Positions 9,644 to 20,583 of a stretch of DNA of 64,000 nt are shown here, piece after piece. The DNA comes from Cliona cf. orientalis (lineage: Eukaryota; Porifera; Demospongiae; Clionaida; Clionaidae): the NCBI GenBank assembly GCA_963930775.1, contig OZ005692.1, positions 4,760,135-4,824,134 of the forward strand, in the 5' to 3' direction. How positions within the stretch are numbered: position 1 is the stretch's first letter; the number at the start of each line of letters is the position of its first letter. The translations under genes and the position numbers were made by a program. The notes beneath the pieces are model-generated. The model had not been told where the DNA came from. It made no database searches and was given only the letters and a program-made list of their open reading frames with translations.

Positions 9644-12503
9644 TTACTGTGGGAGTTGTTCCGCTAGCTGTGCATATCCAACCATGGGTGACTTGAGAGC
9701 GTTGGCCACAGCTGCCCACGAGGGCTTGGGCTTCCCATTGTTCAACCAGTACTCCAGCATGGCAGTGAGGCAGTCGTCAGGATCGTGGCTGTTGTTCTTC
9801 TTGATAGTGTTGAGTGTGCCGACTGAGATGCCCAATTTGAGGCCAATATTGAACCACTTCACCCTGGCCTCCCACACTGCCTCAAGAACATCAGCAAGAT
9901 TGTCTGGAGTAAGGTCACCTGTAAAAAATTTAATAATAAACAATAATAGAGTCATCAGCAATCTAGAGAGAAATCAATGATCATGTACATACCAGTATTC
10001 TCTGAACGTGGTGAAAATGCAGATGACATTGTTCCGATCCACAGTCGGTGCTGTTCAGTAATTTCGCTGCACACGGTAGCAGGGTGAGTGGTGCAGGTCA
10101 ACATCTTTCCACTATCAGAGATGGTGGCAGGATGCAGGGGTGTGTCTTTGTGTCCTGAGCATGGGAATGCGATGGAGGGAATCGAATTGTTGTAGTTCAG
10201 TCTCTGAGATGCTTTGCGAATTCCAGTGAGAACCGTTTCACGAATCGTTGGGCAAACTTCTTCACAGATTTCTTGAGCTCTTTCTCGACTAACAGAGGCA
10301 GGGAAGTCGATGCTGACATGAAGGTATGAAGAGAAGGAATCGGTGATCGTGATGCATCCTGGGTTCTTTCCTGGGATAGTGAACTGAGCGCTGTTGCGTG
10401 AAACTTGCACAGGGTAGCCGTCCTCTTCAAGAAGCTCCCACTTGGCTTCAATGATGAGAGAAGCAAGGAGAAAGCAGTAAACTCCAAGCTTGGGGCCATC
10501 TCGACCAAAGTAGAAGAGAAGAGTGGCCCGGGGATGACTACCAATGAAGCACTTGCCACAAGACATGGTATGCCTTGTTTCCTCAGGAGGCAGGGCATGA
10601 GATACTCACCTTTCCCAACCTCTGCCATGATCCTCAGGTGCTTGAGGACCAAGATCAGCTGCTCCTTCATAAATAGCTTAGGGACGTAATGAGAAGAGAA
10701 CTGTTCAAGTATCTCTGCCGTCACAATTCCACATTTCACAAATTTTTTGAGTGCTCCAAGAAGACCACTGGTAGACTTGGCTTGAAACGAAAGACTGTGT
10801 ATGACAAGCTCGGTTATTTTGTCGAGGATGGCCTGGGCATTGATGAACACGATATCCGGAAGAACTTCTTCATAGTAGAAAACCAGCTTCAGCTCATGAA
10901 GGTATTTCAGTGCTGCCTCAAATGATTCTCGTGTGAAATTGTAGGTAGCTGCTACATCAAAGCACTCTTCCTTACTCATCACCGATTTTCGTTGCTCCTT
11001 GGCCATTCGCTGAAAGGCCATTTCTAGGGGAAAGTATCGAAGTGGAACTTTGACTGGTTTCACTTTGTGCAATTCTTCCATTGCTTTCTTTCTCAAAATA
11101 GAAACGACTTCTTCATCTTCCTTTCCAGGATTTTTGGCATTGATAGCAAGCAGCAGGGAATCCCCTTGGACAATGTTCACCTCCATCTCCTGAGGTATTA
11201 TGCTTCGAAGCCTTTTCTCCTTCATTTCTATGCTCTCCTGTGGGCACTCATGCTGGAGGTCTTTGTGTGTGCCCACAAATACAATCTTTGGACATGTATT
11301 GCGGTCACAGGTTGATCGTATCACCCTCATGCAGTGGCGAAGTGTATCCAAGTGTGTGAAGGGTGAATTGAAAGGCTCTCCAATGCGTTCTCCACGGCCA
11401 TAGTACTCCACCAGCGGAAAGCTATCTAAGGGCTCATTGAGCTTCACTGTAATTATGCCCAACATGGTGTTTTTGACAAACACAGGGAGGACCTCGTGAA
11501 ACATAGGCTGGCCTCCTGTATCATCGACATCAAGTAACTCTTCATTGTTGAGGTCGGTTTTCTTCTTTGCTCCTGCCTGCATTCGACTCAGGTAGGAGAT
11601 GAAGAACTAGCTAAACTGTTCGAGTCATCCTTAGCCTCGGCTTGGGTAGAGGGTTTAGCAATGGTCGATTGTGGTATATTCGCTACAAGCATGTCAGAAT
11701 AGTGGTCGTCGGTGATTCGTACAAAGTGGTTATCGCTCACTCCCACCTTACAGTGAGCTACAGCTCTCACTGGCTTCTTTGCACATGGAGTGCTTTCGCG
11801 TATCGATGGAGGATCTTCCTTGAGGAAAGCTGCAAGGACGTGTGTTTTTCCTGATCCTCCCACCCCTAAGAGTAAGGCACTGCCATTTCGTAACGACACT
11901 TCACCCTCCATCATGGCTGCATCAAAGCACTGCTGGGTTTTCTCACTAACTGTAGGAATAAATAAGTGGACCAGTTGGTCAAACTGTAGCTACTACCTCC
12001 CAGAGTGATCACAAATTGCTATATACATAGTATTAATACGCTCTTACAAATGTAAGTGGTTCAGCCAACTAGAGAGAGAGAGTACAGAGCTGTATCATAA
12101 TACTGTTACATTATTTGCTGTATCATGTACAGACAAGTAATGGGATGTGATAATAGATTCGTAATTAAACTCAAGGGCTTCACAATCAGTATTGATAAAG
12201 TATAATATACAGATAACAGTCTCACTACTGTACCAGTGTGTTTTGTGTACCTTTGACATAAGTATTCTCCACCAAGTCAGCCTGTTGGGGAAGGTCGACC
12301 CACCTGCGGAGTACCCTAGCAACCTGGCTCCAGGTAGGGAAGGGATGTTGATGGACGTAGAGGTCTAGGTAGGCCTCTTTCCTCTGGGTGGGGCTCTGGT
12401 AGTCCTTCTGTATTCTATTTTTCTCAGACTGTGGTAGATCTAGGCAGTATTCACCTCCAAGCACATCTACCATCTCAGGATCCAGTGGTGCAAACAGCTC
12501 CAT
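9644..12503 (-). CDS. Roc-COR GTPase-like protein with N- and C-terminal death-fold domains (frame-broken)
   Basis: The exons, read on the minus strand, are 12503-12251, 11949-9993 and 9918-9644. The donors GTACAC and GTATGT and the acceptors CCTACAG and TTTACAG join in phase. Exon 1 encodes a helical death-fold-like domain (PTWSQVARVLRRWVDLPQQA). Exon 2 has a P-loop (GVGGSGKTH), a G3 motif DTGGQPMFHE, a G4-like FVGTHKD, then a COR-like region (YLMPCLL ... RATLLFYFGRDGPKLGVY). The last exon is a death domain (WEARVKWFNIGLKLG ... KPSWAAVANAL). Such proteins act as intracellular signalling or death scaffolds. Two single-frame breaks occur inside exon 2, near 11590 and near 10580. They are real frameshifts, assembly errors or unrecognised tiny introns. 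A first exon upstream of 12503 cannot be excluded, and a retrotransposon lies only about 270 bp away. The domain calls are by eye. Confidence 0.7.
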
Positions 12504-12771
12504 TAGTTTTTGCGTAGTTACAGTAAGGTCTATGTAAATAATTTATCAATTGTGAATCAAAGTACCACAGTTATTGTGATTCAATGCGTTTCATTAAAAT
12601 AAAGCATGCAAAATACAAATTTTGCATAGTTGTCAACTGTCCCAGAATTTATCCTATGTCCCGGTTGTGTCCCAGAAATGTGGTATAGCACAACCATAAA
12701 ATTAATTCAGTATAATAATATGGTTTCTATGCTAATGTGTAAAGGAATTTTGATGAGATGCAAACGATATT

Positions 12772-13055
12772 TGTTATGTATGTACTGCAGTACTGACTTT
12801 AATGCAATTATGTGTGCACATATATGTAATGTTAGGTAATCTTGTTTGTGTGTGTATTCTGGAATGTTCTGGTTTGTACTCATGTTCAGTCTAACTGGTC
12901 TTACTGGTTTTATCCTGTGTCCTTTCTGTATATATATTACTGTGCATTGTGCATTGTATTGTGTTGTTGAGTATTGAGTGTTATATGTGTTGAACGAAGT
13001 TGAAGAGTAGCTGGGCTAGAGAAGGTCAAGTCTAGTAAAACCCACGAACATAACA
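12772..13055 (+). repeat. 5' LTR of Ty3/gypsy element
   Basis: 284 bp, beginning TGTTATG and ending CATAACA. It matches the 3' LTR (17047-17330) with one visible difference (g versus c near 12834/17104). The 5-bp TSD atatt lies at 12767-12771 and 17331-17335. Confidence 0.9.
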
Positions 13056-13056
13056 A

Positions 13057-16000
13057 ATGGCGACGAGTTCGGGATTTGTGGGAGCACCAGAACCATTTGA
13101 CCTCTCGAAAGGAGCGGACTGGAAATTGTACACTCAACGGTTTGAGCATTTTGTAAAGGCCAACAAGGTCGAGGATGATCAAAAGAAGCATCTGCTACTG
13201 GCACTCGTGGGAGCACCCACGTACAAGCTGTTGGCTAACCTTGCAGCGCCGACCGAGCCAGGTGATTTATCGTACAAGGACGTTGTCGACAAGCTGGATG
13301 CACATTTCAAGCCGAAGCCCGTGATTATCGCGGAGCGTTTCCGATTTTATAAAAGAAACCAGGAGAGTGGAGAAAAGGTGGCCGACTACCTCGCGGAACT
13401 GAGACGATTAGCTGCTACCTGTGAGTTTAAGACGTTTTTGGGAGAGGCGCTTCGAGATAAATTTGTGTGTGGACTCAGCAGTGAAGGGATCCAGCGCAGA
13501 CTGTTAGTTGAAGCTAGCTTGACGCTGGAAAAGGCTTTTGAGTTGGCGCAGGGTATGGAGTCAGCAGCAGCAGACGCAAAACAATTTCATGCAAAGGAGA
13601 CCGGAGTGGCAAGCGGTCACGTTCAGAAGGTCAACACACCTCAGCGGAAGCCGAATCAGTCTGTTTGTCACAGATGTTTGGGAAGGAACCACTCCTCGGA
13701 AAATTGTCGATACAAGGCATTCCGTTGTAACAAATGTCGGAAGATCGGACATATTGCCAGAGCATGTAAGAGTGAGTCATCTTCCACACCTACCTCCCGA
13801 GGACAAAGTAATCATGCAACTAGGAGGAGGCGCCCACACCAGACACACAGGGTAGACGGTGCTGAAGAATCTCAGACTGAGTCAGATCCAGAATTTAATG
13901 ACGTTGTTAGCCGAGTGCATGCAGTCGGAGTTTCAGTGCCGAAAAGTTATAAGGTAAATCTCGAGATGAACGGAATCCAATTGACTATGGAACTGGACAC
14001 TGGCGCAGGTGTCAGTCTAGTGAGTGAGAAAACATGGGTTGAGGAGCTTGGTAAGCCTGAATTGAGCAGTATTGACTTACCCCTAGAAGGCTACCCAAAT
14101 CGACCACTACGAGTATTGGGCCAGTGTCACGTTGATGTGAAAGTGCATGGAAAGGAAGCCATGCTACCATTAATTGTCGTTGAGGGAGACGGAATTCCCT
14201 TATTTGGACGGAACTGGTTGCAAAGTCTAAAATTGAATTGGATGGAAATCGCAAAAATCAATAGTGTGACAAAGAATCATTTTGAAAACAAACGAGAATT
14301 GGAGAATCTCCTTGCAGAATACCAAGAGATTTTTGGTACGGACCTTGGGAAATGCAAAGGAGTAAAGGCTCATCTTTATGTGAAACCAGATGCAAAACCT
14401 AAATTTTACCGACCTAGACCAATCCCTTTGGCACTAAAGGACAAGATTGAAGCTGACTTGGACAGAATGGAGAAGTTGGAAATTATTGAGAAAGTTGACA
14501 CGTCAGAGTGGGCTTCACCCACAGTACCAGTGATGAAGGCAGATGGATCGGTACGACACTGTGGGGATTACAAAGTTACAATAAACCCACACCTTGACGT
14601 AAATCAGCACCCACTGCCAAAACCAGATGAGCTTTTCGCTACGTTGAATGGAGGACAACATTTCACAAAATTGGATTTATCAGAAGCTTACTTACAGATC
14701 GAACTCGAGGACGAATCAAAACAGTTTCTTGTTATTAACACCCACAAGGGGTTGTATCGATTCAACAGGCTGCCATACGGGGTGGCCTCTGCACCAGCAA
14801 TTTTCCAAAAAGTTATGGATCAAGTGTTACAAGGTCTGCCAGGAATCGCTTGCTACATCGATGACATACTAGTCACTGGCCGCACTGATGAGGAACATAT
14901 GAGGAACCTCAAAGCTGTCTTCAAGCGACTTAAAGAGCACGGATTTCGATTAAAAATGCGTAAATGCCAATTTTTCCGAGAGTCAGTGGAGTATCTTGGA
15001 AAGATAATCAGCTCTGAAGGCCTTCACACATCTCCTACAAAAGTGGAGGCTATTCTCAAAGTTGCACCCCCCACGGATGTATCACAGTTACGATCGTTTC
15101 TCGGAATGGTCAATCACTATGGACGATTCATCAAGTGTCTTGCTGATTTAAGCGCACCCCTCAACCGGCTATTGCGAAAAGACGAGCCGTGGTCCTGGAA
15201 TACCGAATGTCAAGATAGTTTCGTAAAAATCAAAGAAGCTCTTACTACAACCACAGTATTGGCACATTTCAGTCCTGAATTACCACTGGGCATAGCCTGT
15301 GACGCTAGTGCAGTTGGTATTGGAGCAGTTCTGTTTCATCGTTATCCAGATGGATCTGAGCGACCAATAGCTTATGCCTCAAAAAGCCTTACGAAAGCGG
15401 AAAAAAACTACTCACAAATTGAAAGAGAAGCTCTCAGTATCATATTCGGTGTCAGAAAGTTCCATCAGTTTCTGTATGGTCGATCTTTTATACTAGTCAC
15501 TGATCACAAGCCGTTGCTCACAATATTTGGTCCAAAGAAAGGTATCCCAGTAATGAGCGCTAGTCGACTTCAACGATGGGCTATTATTCTCTCAGCGTAT
15601 ACATACAGCATTGAGTACAAGCCAACTAAGCAGCACGGAAATGCTGACTGTCTATCGAGACTTCCATTGGACACTGATCCTGTTTTCGAAAAGTACCAGA
15701 GCCTACATCCAGTTGTGAATGTCATTCAACAGAACCAGTTAACACAGTTGCCTGTTTCAGCAGAAGAAGTCAAGAATGCTACTGAGAAAGATCCAGTTCT
15801 CAAGCAAGTTATAGCCAGAATCAAGGGTGGCTGGCCAAAGACTCGAAAGAATCTCCCTCCAGAACTTCATCCGTTTTTCAACCGTCGTTTTCAACTCACC
15901 ATTCAGGAAGGATGTATCCTTTGCGGCCTCAAAGTCGTTATTCCATCAGCGCTAAAAGAGAGAGTGTTGGAGGAGATACATGAGGGCCACACAGGTATAG

Positions 16001-16916
16001 TCAAAATGAAATCAATAGCAAGAATTCATGTGTGGTGGCCCAAGATTGATGTAGACATTGAACGCACGGTTAGCAAATGTACCGCTTGTCAGGAAACTTC
16101 TCGAGATCCAGTGAGAGCGCCACTTCATCCATGGGAGCAACCAGGACAGCCGTGGAAGAGAATCCACGTAGATTTTGCTGGTCCTTTTGAAGGATCTATG
16201 TGGCTCATTGTAGTGGATGCTCACACAAAATGGCCGGAAGTCATTGCCATGAAAACAACTACAGCCAATAAAACCATTGCTATACTACGATCATTGTTCG
16301 CCAGGTATGGTATTCCACAGGAAATCGTTTCGGATAATGGACCCCAGTTTACTTCGGAGGAGTACCGCCAATTCTGCGAGTGTAATGGCATCAGACGTAC
16401 GTTAGTTGCTCCATATCACCCAAGTTCAAATGGGGAAGCAGAAAGGTTTGTGCAAACTTTTAAGTCAGCTATTCGAAGAGCACAACCAAAGGATCTCAGT
16501 AAGCATTGGCCCAGTTTTTGCTGCATTACCGCACCACCTCACATGGAGCTACAGGGAGCTCCCCAGCTGAAATGATGTTCGGTAGACGTATTAGAACGAA
16601 GTTGGACTTGTTGCATCCAATCAAATCATACAGAAAGTTCGAGAAACAGAACACTTCTAACAGAAAGCTAAGAGAGTTCAAGGTGGGGGAAAATGTCTGG
16701 ATGAGAAATTATCTTGGAAACCCCAGATGGCTACCTGGAGTAGTCACAGCAAGAACCGGTCCTGTCAGTTATCGTATCTGTAGTCGAGGACAGGAACAGA
16801 GAAGGCATGTCGATCAACTAAAGAAACGAGAATCAAGCAGTGAGACTGAAACTGTTGAAGCAGAGTTTGCATATTATCCAGAAGTGGTTATTGAAGAGCC
16901 TCAGGAAAGAAATTGA
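13057..16916 (+). pseudogene. gag-pol: gag-pol of the Ty3/gypsy element (frame-broken)
   Basis: The first frame (13057-16575) encodes Gag with two CX2CX4HX4C zinc knuckles (residues ~203-237), then an aspartic protease (DTGAG, ~313). Reverse transcriptase follows (YIDDIL, ~600), then RNase H (CDASAVGIGAVL, ~746). Integrase has an HHCC-type zinc region (~975-1010) and a DDE core (DFAGP, SDNGPQF, GEAER). A one-base loss in a short C-run near 16512 shifts the frame, and the integrase C-terminus continues in another frame to 16916. A second homopolymer-type slip near 16908 displaces the last ~37 residues to a third frame ending at 17022. Both breaks are at runs of identical bases, so sequencing error is possible. 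As read, the copy would not make full-length Pol. Confidence 0.85.
13058..13075 (+). promoter_or_regulatory. Candidate primer-binding site
   Basis: TGGCGACGAGTTCGGGAT starts two bases after the 5' LTR. The TGG matches the complement of a tRNA CCA end. It overlaps the gag start codon region (ATG at 13057). The cognate tRNA was not identified. Confidence 0.5.
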
Positions 16917-17029
16917 CGATATTCGGCGTTCCCCTGAACCAGAAGCACAGCCAAATCCACCTGAGGGACCACGATATTCGTTACGTACCAACCGAAATCC
17001 TCCTACCAGGTATGGACAGTAACATTGAA

Positions 17030-17046
17030 CTTAAGAAGGGAGGAAG
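17030..17046 (+). promoter_or_regulatory. Polypurine tract
   Basis: The purine-rich stretch ending aagaagggaggaag sits directly before the 3' LTR, the expected plus-strand primer position. Confidence 0.6.
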
Positions 17047-17330
17047 TGTTATGTATGTACTGCAGTACTGACTTTAATGCAATTATGTGTGCACATATAT
17101 GTAATCTTAGGTAATCTTGTTTGTGTGTGTATTCTGGAATGTTCTGGTTTGTACTCATGTTCAGTCTAACTGGTCTTACTGGTTTTATCCTGTGTCCTTT
17201 CTGTATATATATTACTGTGCATTGTGCATTGTATTGTGTTGTTGAGTATTGAGTGTTATATGTGTTGAACGAAGTTGAAGAGTAGCTGGGCTAGAGAAGG
17301 TCAAGTCTAGTAAAACCCACGAACATAACA
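17047..17330 (+). repeat. 3' LTR of Ty3/gypsy element
   Basis: 284 bp, TGTTATG...CATAACA, essentially identical to the 5' LTR. It is followed by the TSD atatt at 17331-17335. Confidence 0.9.
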
Positions 17331-17698
17331 ATATTCAGCGCCCTTTCAGGAAGTTCCGGCCAGGTTCCTGTCATGCCCATTGGTGGGAATGAAATGTATT
17401 ACGCTCTATGGGAGTAGCATGCATTAATCGCGCTAGCCAGGCGAATAGTAGCTCTCTCAAAAAAGCGCCTCAGCTACATAGTGTACGGCACCCTAGGGTA
17501 CTGTAGCTAGAGCCATTTTCTGTACCTACCCTGAAGCTCTGTGCAGCCTCCAAAATGCACACTGTTCCCACAGAGCATAATACATTTGATTTCCACCAAT
17601 GGGCGTGACAGGAACCTGGCCGGAACTTCCTGAAAGGGCACTGAATATTATTTGCATCTCATTAAAATTCCTTCTCATGTTAGCATAGAAACCATGTA

Positions 17699-17912
17699 TA
17701 CTCAGTCCAGTGCCGTATGCAACCATGCATTAGCAACTTTTGATATCGATCTAGCACTTATGTGCTCGAGATGATGATAAACTGATTACTTTACTCTTTG
17801 CGCATGCATGCAAGGTAAATATGCAGCAAAATGGGCATTATTATTATACTGAAACAGCTAAGCCAGAATAATGAGGCATGTGTGCATGCACGGTGTCATA
17901 CGTTATAGTTAA
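17699..17912. other. Intergenic DNA
   Basis: AT-rich sequence with no gene or repeat that I can support. It contains the motif 'tttgcgcatgcatgcaaggtaaata', similar to one end of the insertion at 58853-59258. Confidence 0.4.
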
Positions 17913-18044
17913 TACACCTCTACCTGGGCTGTATGGATTATAATGCACGAGTGTGGTAACCACATACAGCACGAGGGCGAAGCCCGAGGGCTGTATGTGG
18001 TTACCACACGAGTGCATTATCCAGACAGCCCAGGTAGAGGTGTG
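17913..18044. mobile_element. 132-bp palindromic MITE flanked by TTAA
   Basis: The two halves are almost perfect inverted copies (acacctctacctgggctgt against acagcccaggtagaggtgt), with a short loop around 'cacgagggcgaagcccgagg'. TTAA occurs at 17909-17912 and 18045-18048, which fits a piggyBac-like target. It could form a long hairpin. Confidence 0.65.
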
Positions 18045-18223
18045 TTAACTGATTTGTAGCCCACACCCCCGTCTGACCAAAAGAATGTAGTAATTTTGGC
18101 GGGTATCTGCAGCTGGCTAGGCTGATGCAATACTCTTGTACTACAGTAATACGTACAGTAAACTTGCTGGCTAGTAGCTACTGCGTTATCTCGCCGACCT
18201 GCTTTTCTGAAGAGTAATAAACT

Positions 18224-19679
18224 ATGTCAAAGGAAAACCGTGTAAAGAGGTCTAGTGCCAGTGTTGATCCCGATCTGGATGATTTCGTGATACCTGGACC
18301 ATCCAAGAAGCCATGATTTTCGAAGCCATTGAGCGAAGTACAAATGGAGGCCTATAGAGAAAGGCCCAGTTGCTCCCAACACGGATAAGAGCACCATGTG
18401 GGCAGTTCGGACCTTCGACGCATGGCGTGACGAGCGAAATGCCAACTCTGAAATGGGAGAAAAATGTCCCCTTGATCTATTTGAGAAACCCGATGAGGAA
18501 AAACTGAACCGATGGCTTTCTCGTTTTGTTGTTGAAGCTAGGCGCCAGGATGGAGAGCCGTATCCCGCTCGTTCGCTGTATTTGCTATAGTCTGGTCTAC
18601 TCAGGCATGGGCGCTCCAAGTCCAAAACTTTTCCTAATTTCTTGGATAAGAAGGACCCACGTTTCTCTGAGTTATCTGGTGTCTGTGGATCTGTCGCTAA
18701 ACAGTTGCGTAAGGATGGGGTCGGTGCTTCTATAAAACATGCATCTATTATCACTCCCGAAGAACAAGACCTCCTTTTGAATAAAGGGGTCATTGGGATT
18801 TTTGCTCCTAAACCCCTAGTGAGAGCTGTGTTTTACTACATCGGAAAGGCATTCTGTCCTAGAGGAGGAATGGAGCAGCGTTCACTTAAGCCATCACAAT
18901 TTGTGAGAGGCTACAATCCAGATCGATACACTTTTACTCAAAACGGGTCAAAGAATCATCAAGGAGGCTTTGGTACACTCAACGATTCCAACAAGGTAGT
19001 CACTATCTACAGCACACTTGTTGGAAATTCTGGTGAATTATTTCGAGATGTTGTGTATTTGCTGGACTTTTACTTCTCAAAATTTCCCAAGCCTCCCCTA
19101 GAAATGGATTTCCTATACCTTCAGCCCAAGCCACAAAAACCTAGTGACCCAAAAGAGCCGTGGTTTTATGCAAACCCAATTGGCAAAAATACCCTGCAGA
19201 ATTTCTTGAGCAACATGTGTATTGAGGCAGGTATTCAGGAGAAGAAGACTAATCACAGCCTTCGCGCCACAGGTGCTACAGCAATGTTTGCGGCTCAAGT
19301 TCCGGAGAAAATGATCAAAGATGTAACAGGCCACAAATCATCAAAAGCTTTGGCTCTCTATGAACGACCTACCATGGCTCAGAAACAAGGCTTGTCTATG
19401 GTCCTAGCTGGATCTAGTAGTTCAGGACCAACTTCTTTTTCTACACAAGTAAACAAGGTACAGCAACTTGAAGCAGCTCAAAAATCCAGGCACATTTCAG
19501 ATTCCAGAGCTAATCCTGCTGGTCTATTTTCATCTCTGTTCCAAGGGCTTACCAACTGCACCATCAATTTTTCTCCTCAAAATATCAACATTGGTGTTGG
19601 CTTTGGTGAATTTGCTAGCAGTGAGATGGATGAATTTGATTCTATTGTAACTGAAATGCCCATGGACAACTTTGACTGA
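18224..19679 (+). pseudogene. Crypton/QRICH1-ZMYM-like tyrosine recombinase (broken N-terminus)
   Basis: An ATG at 18224 opens MSKENRVKRSSASVDPDLDD but meets TGA at about 18314. After a frame change near 18330-18345 the homologous protein continues (KGPVAPNTDKSTMWAVRTF, FDAWRDERNANSEMGEKCPL). It hits an in-frame TAG at 18588-18590 and then runs open in the same frame to 19679. The long C-terminal part holds tyrosine-recombinase signatures: the HxxR box NHSLRATGAT, then GHKSS and the nucleophile-position Y in LALYER. This pattern fits Crypton recombinases and the DUF3504-type domain of QRICH1/ZMYM2/KIAA1958 relatives. No flanking inverted repeats are expected for Cryptons, so the element limits are unknown. 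It is probably a decayed mobile-element gene. Confidence 0.75.
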
Positions 19680-20583
19680 AGAACAGTTGATGATACTGGT
19701 GCACACACCTAGTACCTAGGGACTTCTTTTTTGTGTTGTGTGTATGCATACGTGCACGTGTGTGCATTCCTTGGCTTCTGTTATGATCTTATCATGTTGT
19801 TGAGACTGATTTACATTGCTAATTGACCACAGGGCAATATCATGATATTGCCCTAGCCACAGGGCAATATCACATATGTACCACAGCGCGGTACTTTGAT
19901 CTACGTCATAGGAGGGCTACAATATACTCTTGATACATTGTATATAGCTACGCGATACATATAATATTATTATGTCATGCGTAATGCGCTTGTATCAATC
20001 TGAGATACAGGCCAAAATAATTGCCTATGGTGATAACTACCGATTTTCATTTTTTGGTATAGATCGATAGAGGAATCATTCCTCTACACAAAAATCAGCT
20101 TCATAGCTTCTAGAACACTATACTTACCGAGTTATGGCTCAAAGAAGTCAGGCGAGTAGCTACATAGAGCGGCCATGATACGGAGCCCTTGCGGTTAGAT
20201 CAGAGCATGGCAGCTGCACACAAAAAAGTCTCCAGCCACTTCTTTCTGTACTAACGATCTTTAGGAACGTTTGTCTTCTCATTCTTTTCCATCAAAACAT
20301 TGGCTGCTGCTCTCGTTCGAGCATTTTGGCAGCCAGCTAGCTTATTGACTTGGTGGGCGGGACCACATATTTACCATAAACGGCGAGTATATGGACTTCC
20401 GCGTGCAACGTACGTAGCAATGTTCATTGCAATTTTTTGCAAAGCTTTAGTATGGGCAATCCGGGAATATTTTTGCTCATATCTCCATGACTACACAGGC
20501 TTAGAGACTTCAAATTTGCTGGAGCAATAGTTCAAAGGTTGTAGTTGGTAATGGTGGCCTTAACCCAAATTTTTTTCGGCGCA
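19680..20583. other. Intergenic DNA with a small palindrome
   Basis: No gene is supported. At 19831-19875 there is a palindrome (agggcaatatcatgatattgccct) followed by a direct copy of its half (agggcaatatcaca). Short frames near 20300-20530 show no family features. Confidence 0.4.

Larger units (their letters stand above)
12772..17330 (+). mobile_element. Ty3/gypsy LTR retrotransposon
   Basis: This 4.56-kb element has two 284-bp LTRs, a candidate primer-binding site, gag-pol, a purine-rich tract and a 5-bp TSD. The near-identical LTRs indicate recent insertion. The pol order protease, RT, RNase H, integrase places it in Ty3/gypsy (Metaviridae). No envelope-like gene is visible. It lies inside an arm of an older MITE, between the Roc-COR gene and the recombinase pseudogene. 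Confidence 0.9.
12719..17698. mobile_element. Older inverted-repeat element split by the Ty3/gypsy insertion
   Basis: The left arm (12719-12771, resuming at 17336-17390) is the reverse complement of 17583-17698. The matching stretches include atggtttctatgctaa, ggaatttt-atgagatgcaaa, and cctttcaggaagttccggcc. Removing the retrotransposon restores a ~420-bp foldback MITE with arms of over 100 bp. Its exact ends and TSD are not clear. Confidence 0.65.

Noticed and set aside
10590..10610. GTGAGT splice donor inside the COR region of the Roc-COR gene
   Set aside because: The bases encode the expected GEYLMPC segment, and an intron here would be under 40 bp. A frame break is the simpler reading.
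20300..20530. 76-codon frame on the plus strand
   Set aside because: No family features; lies in repeat-like spacer.
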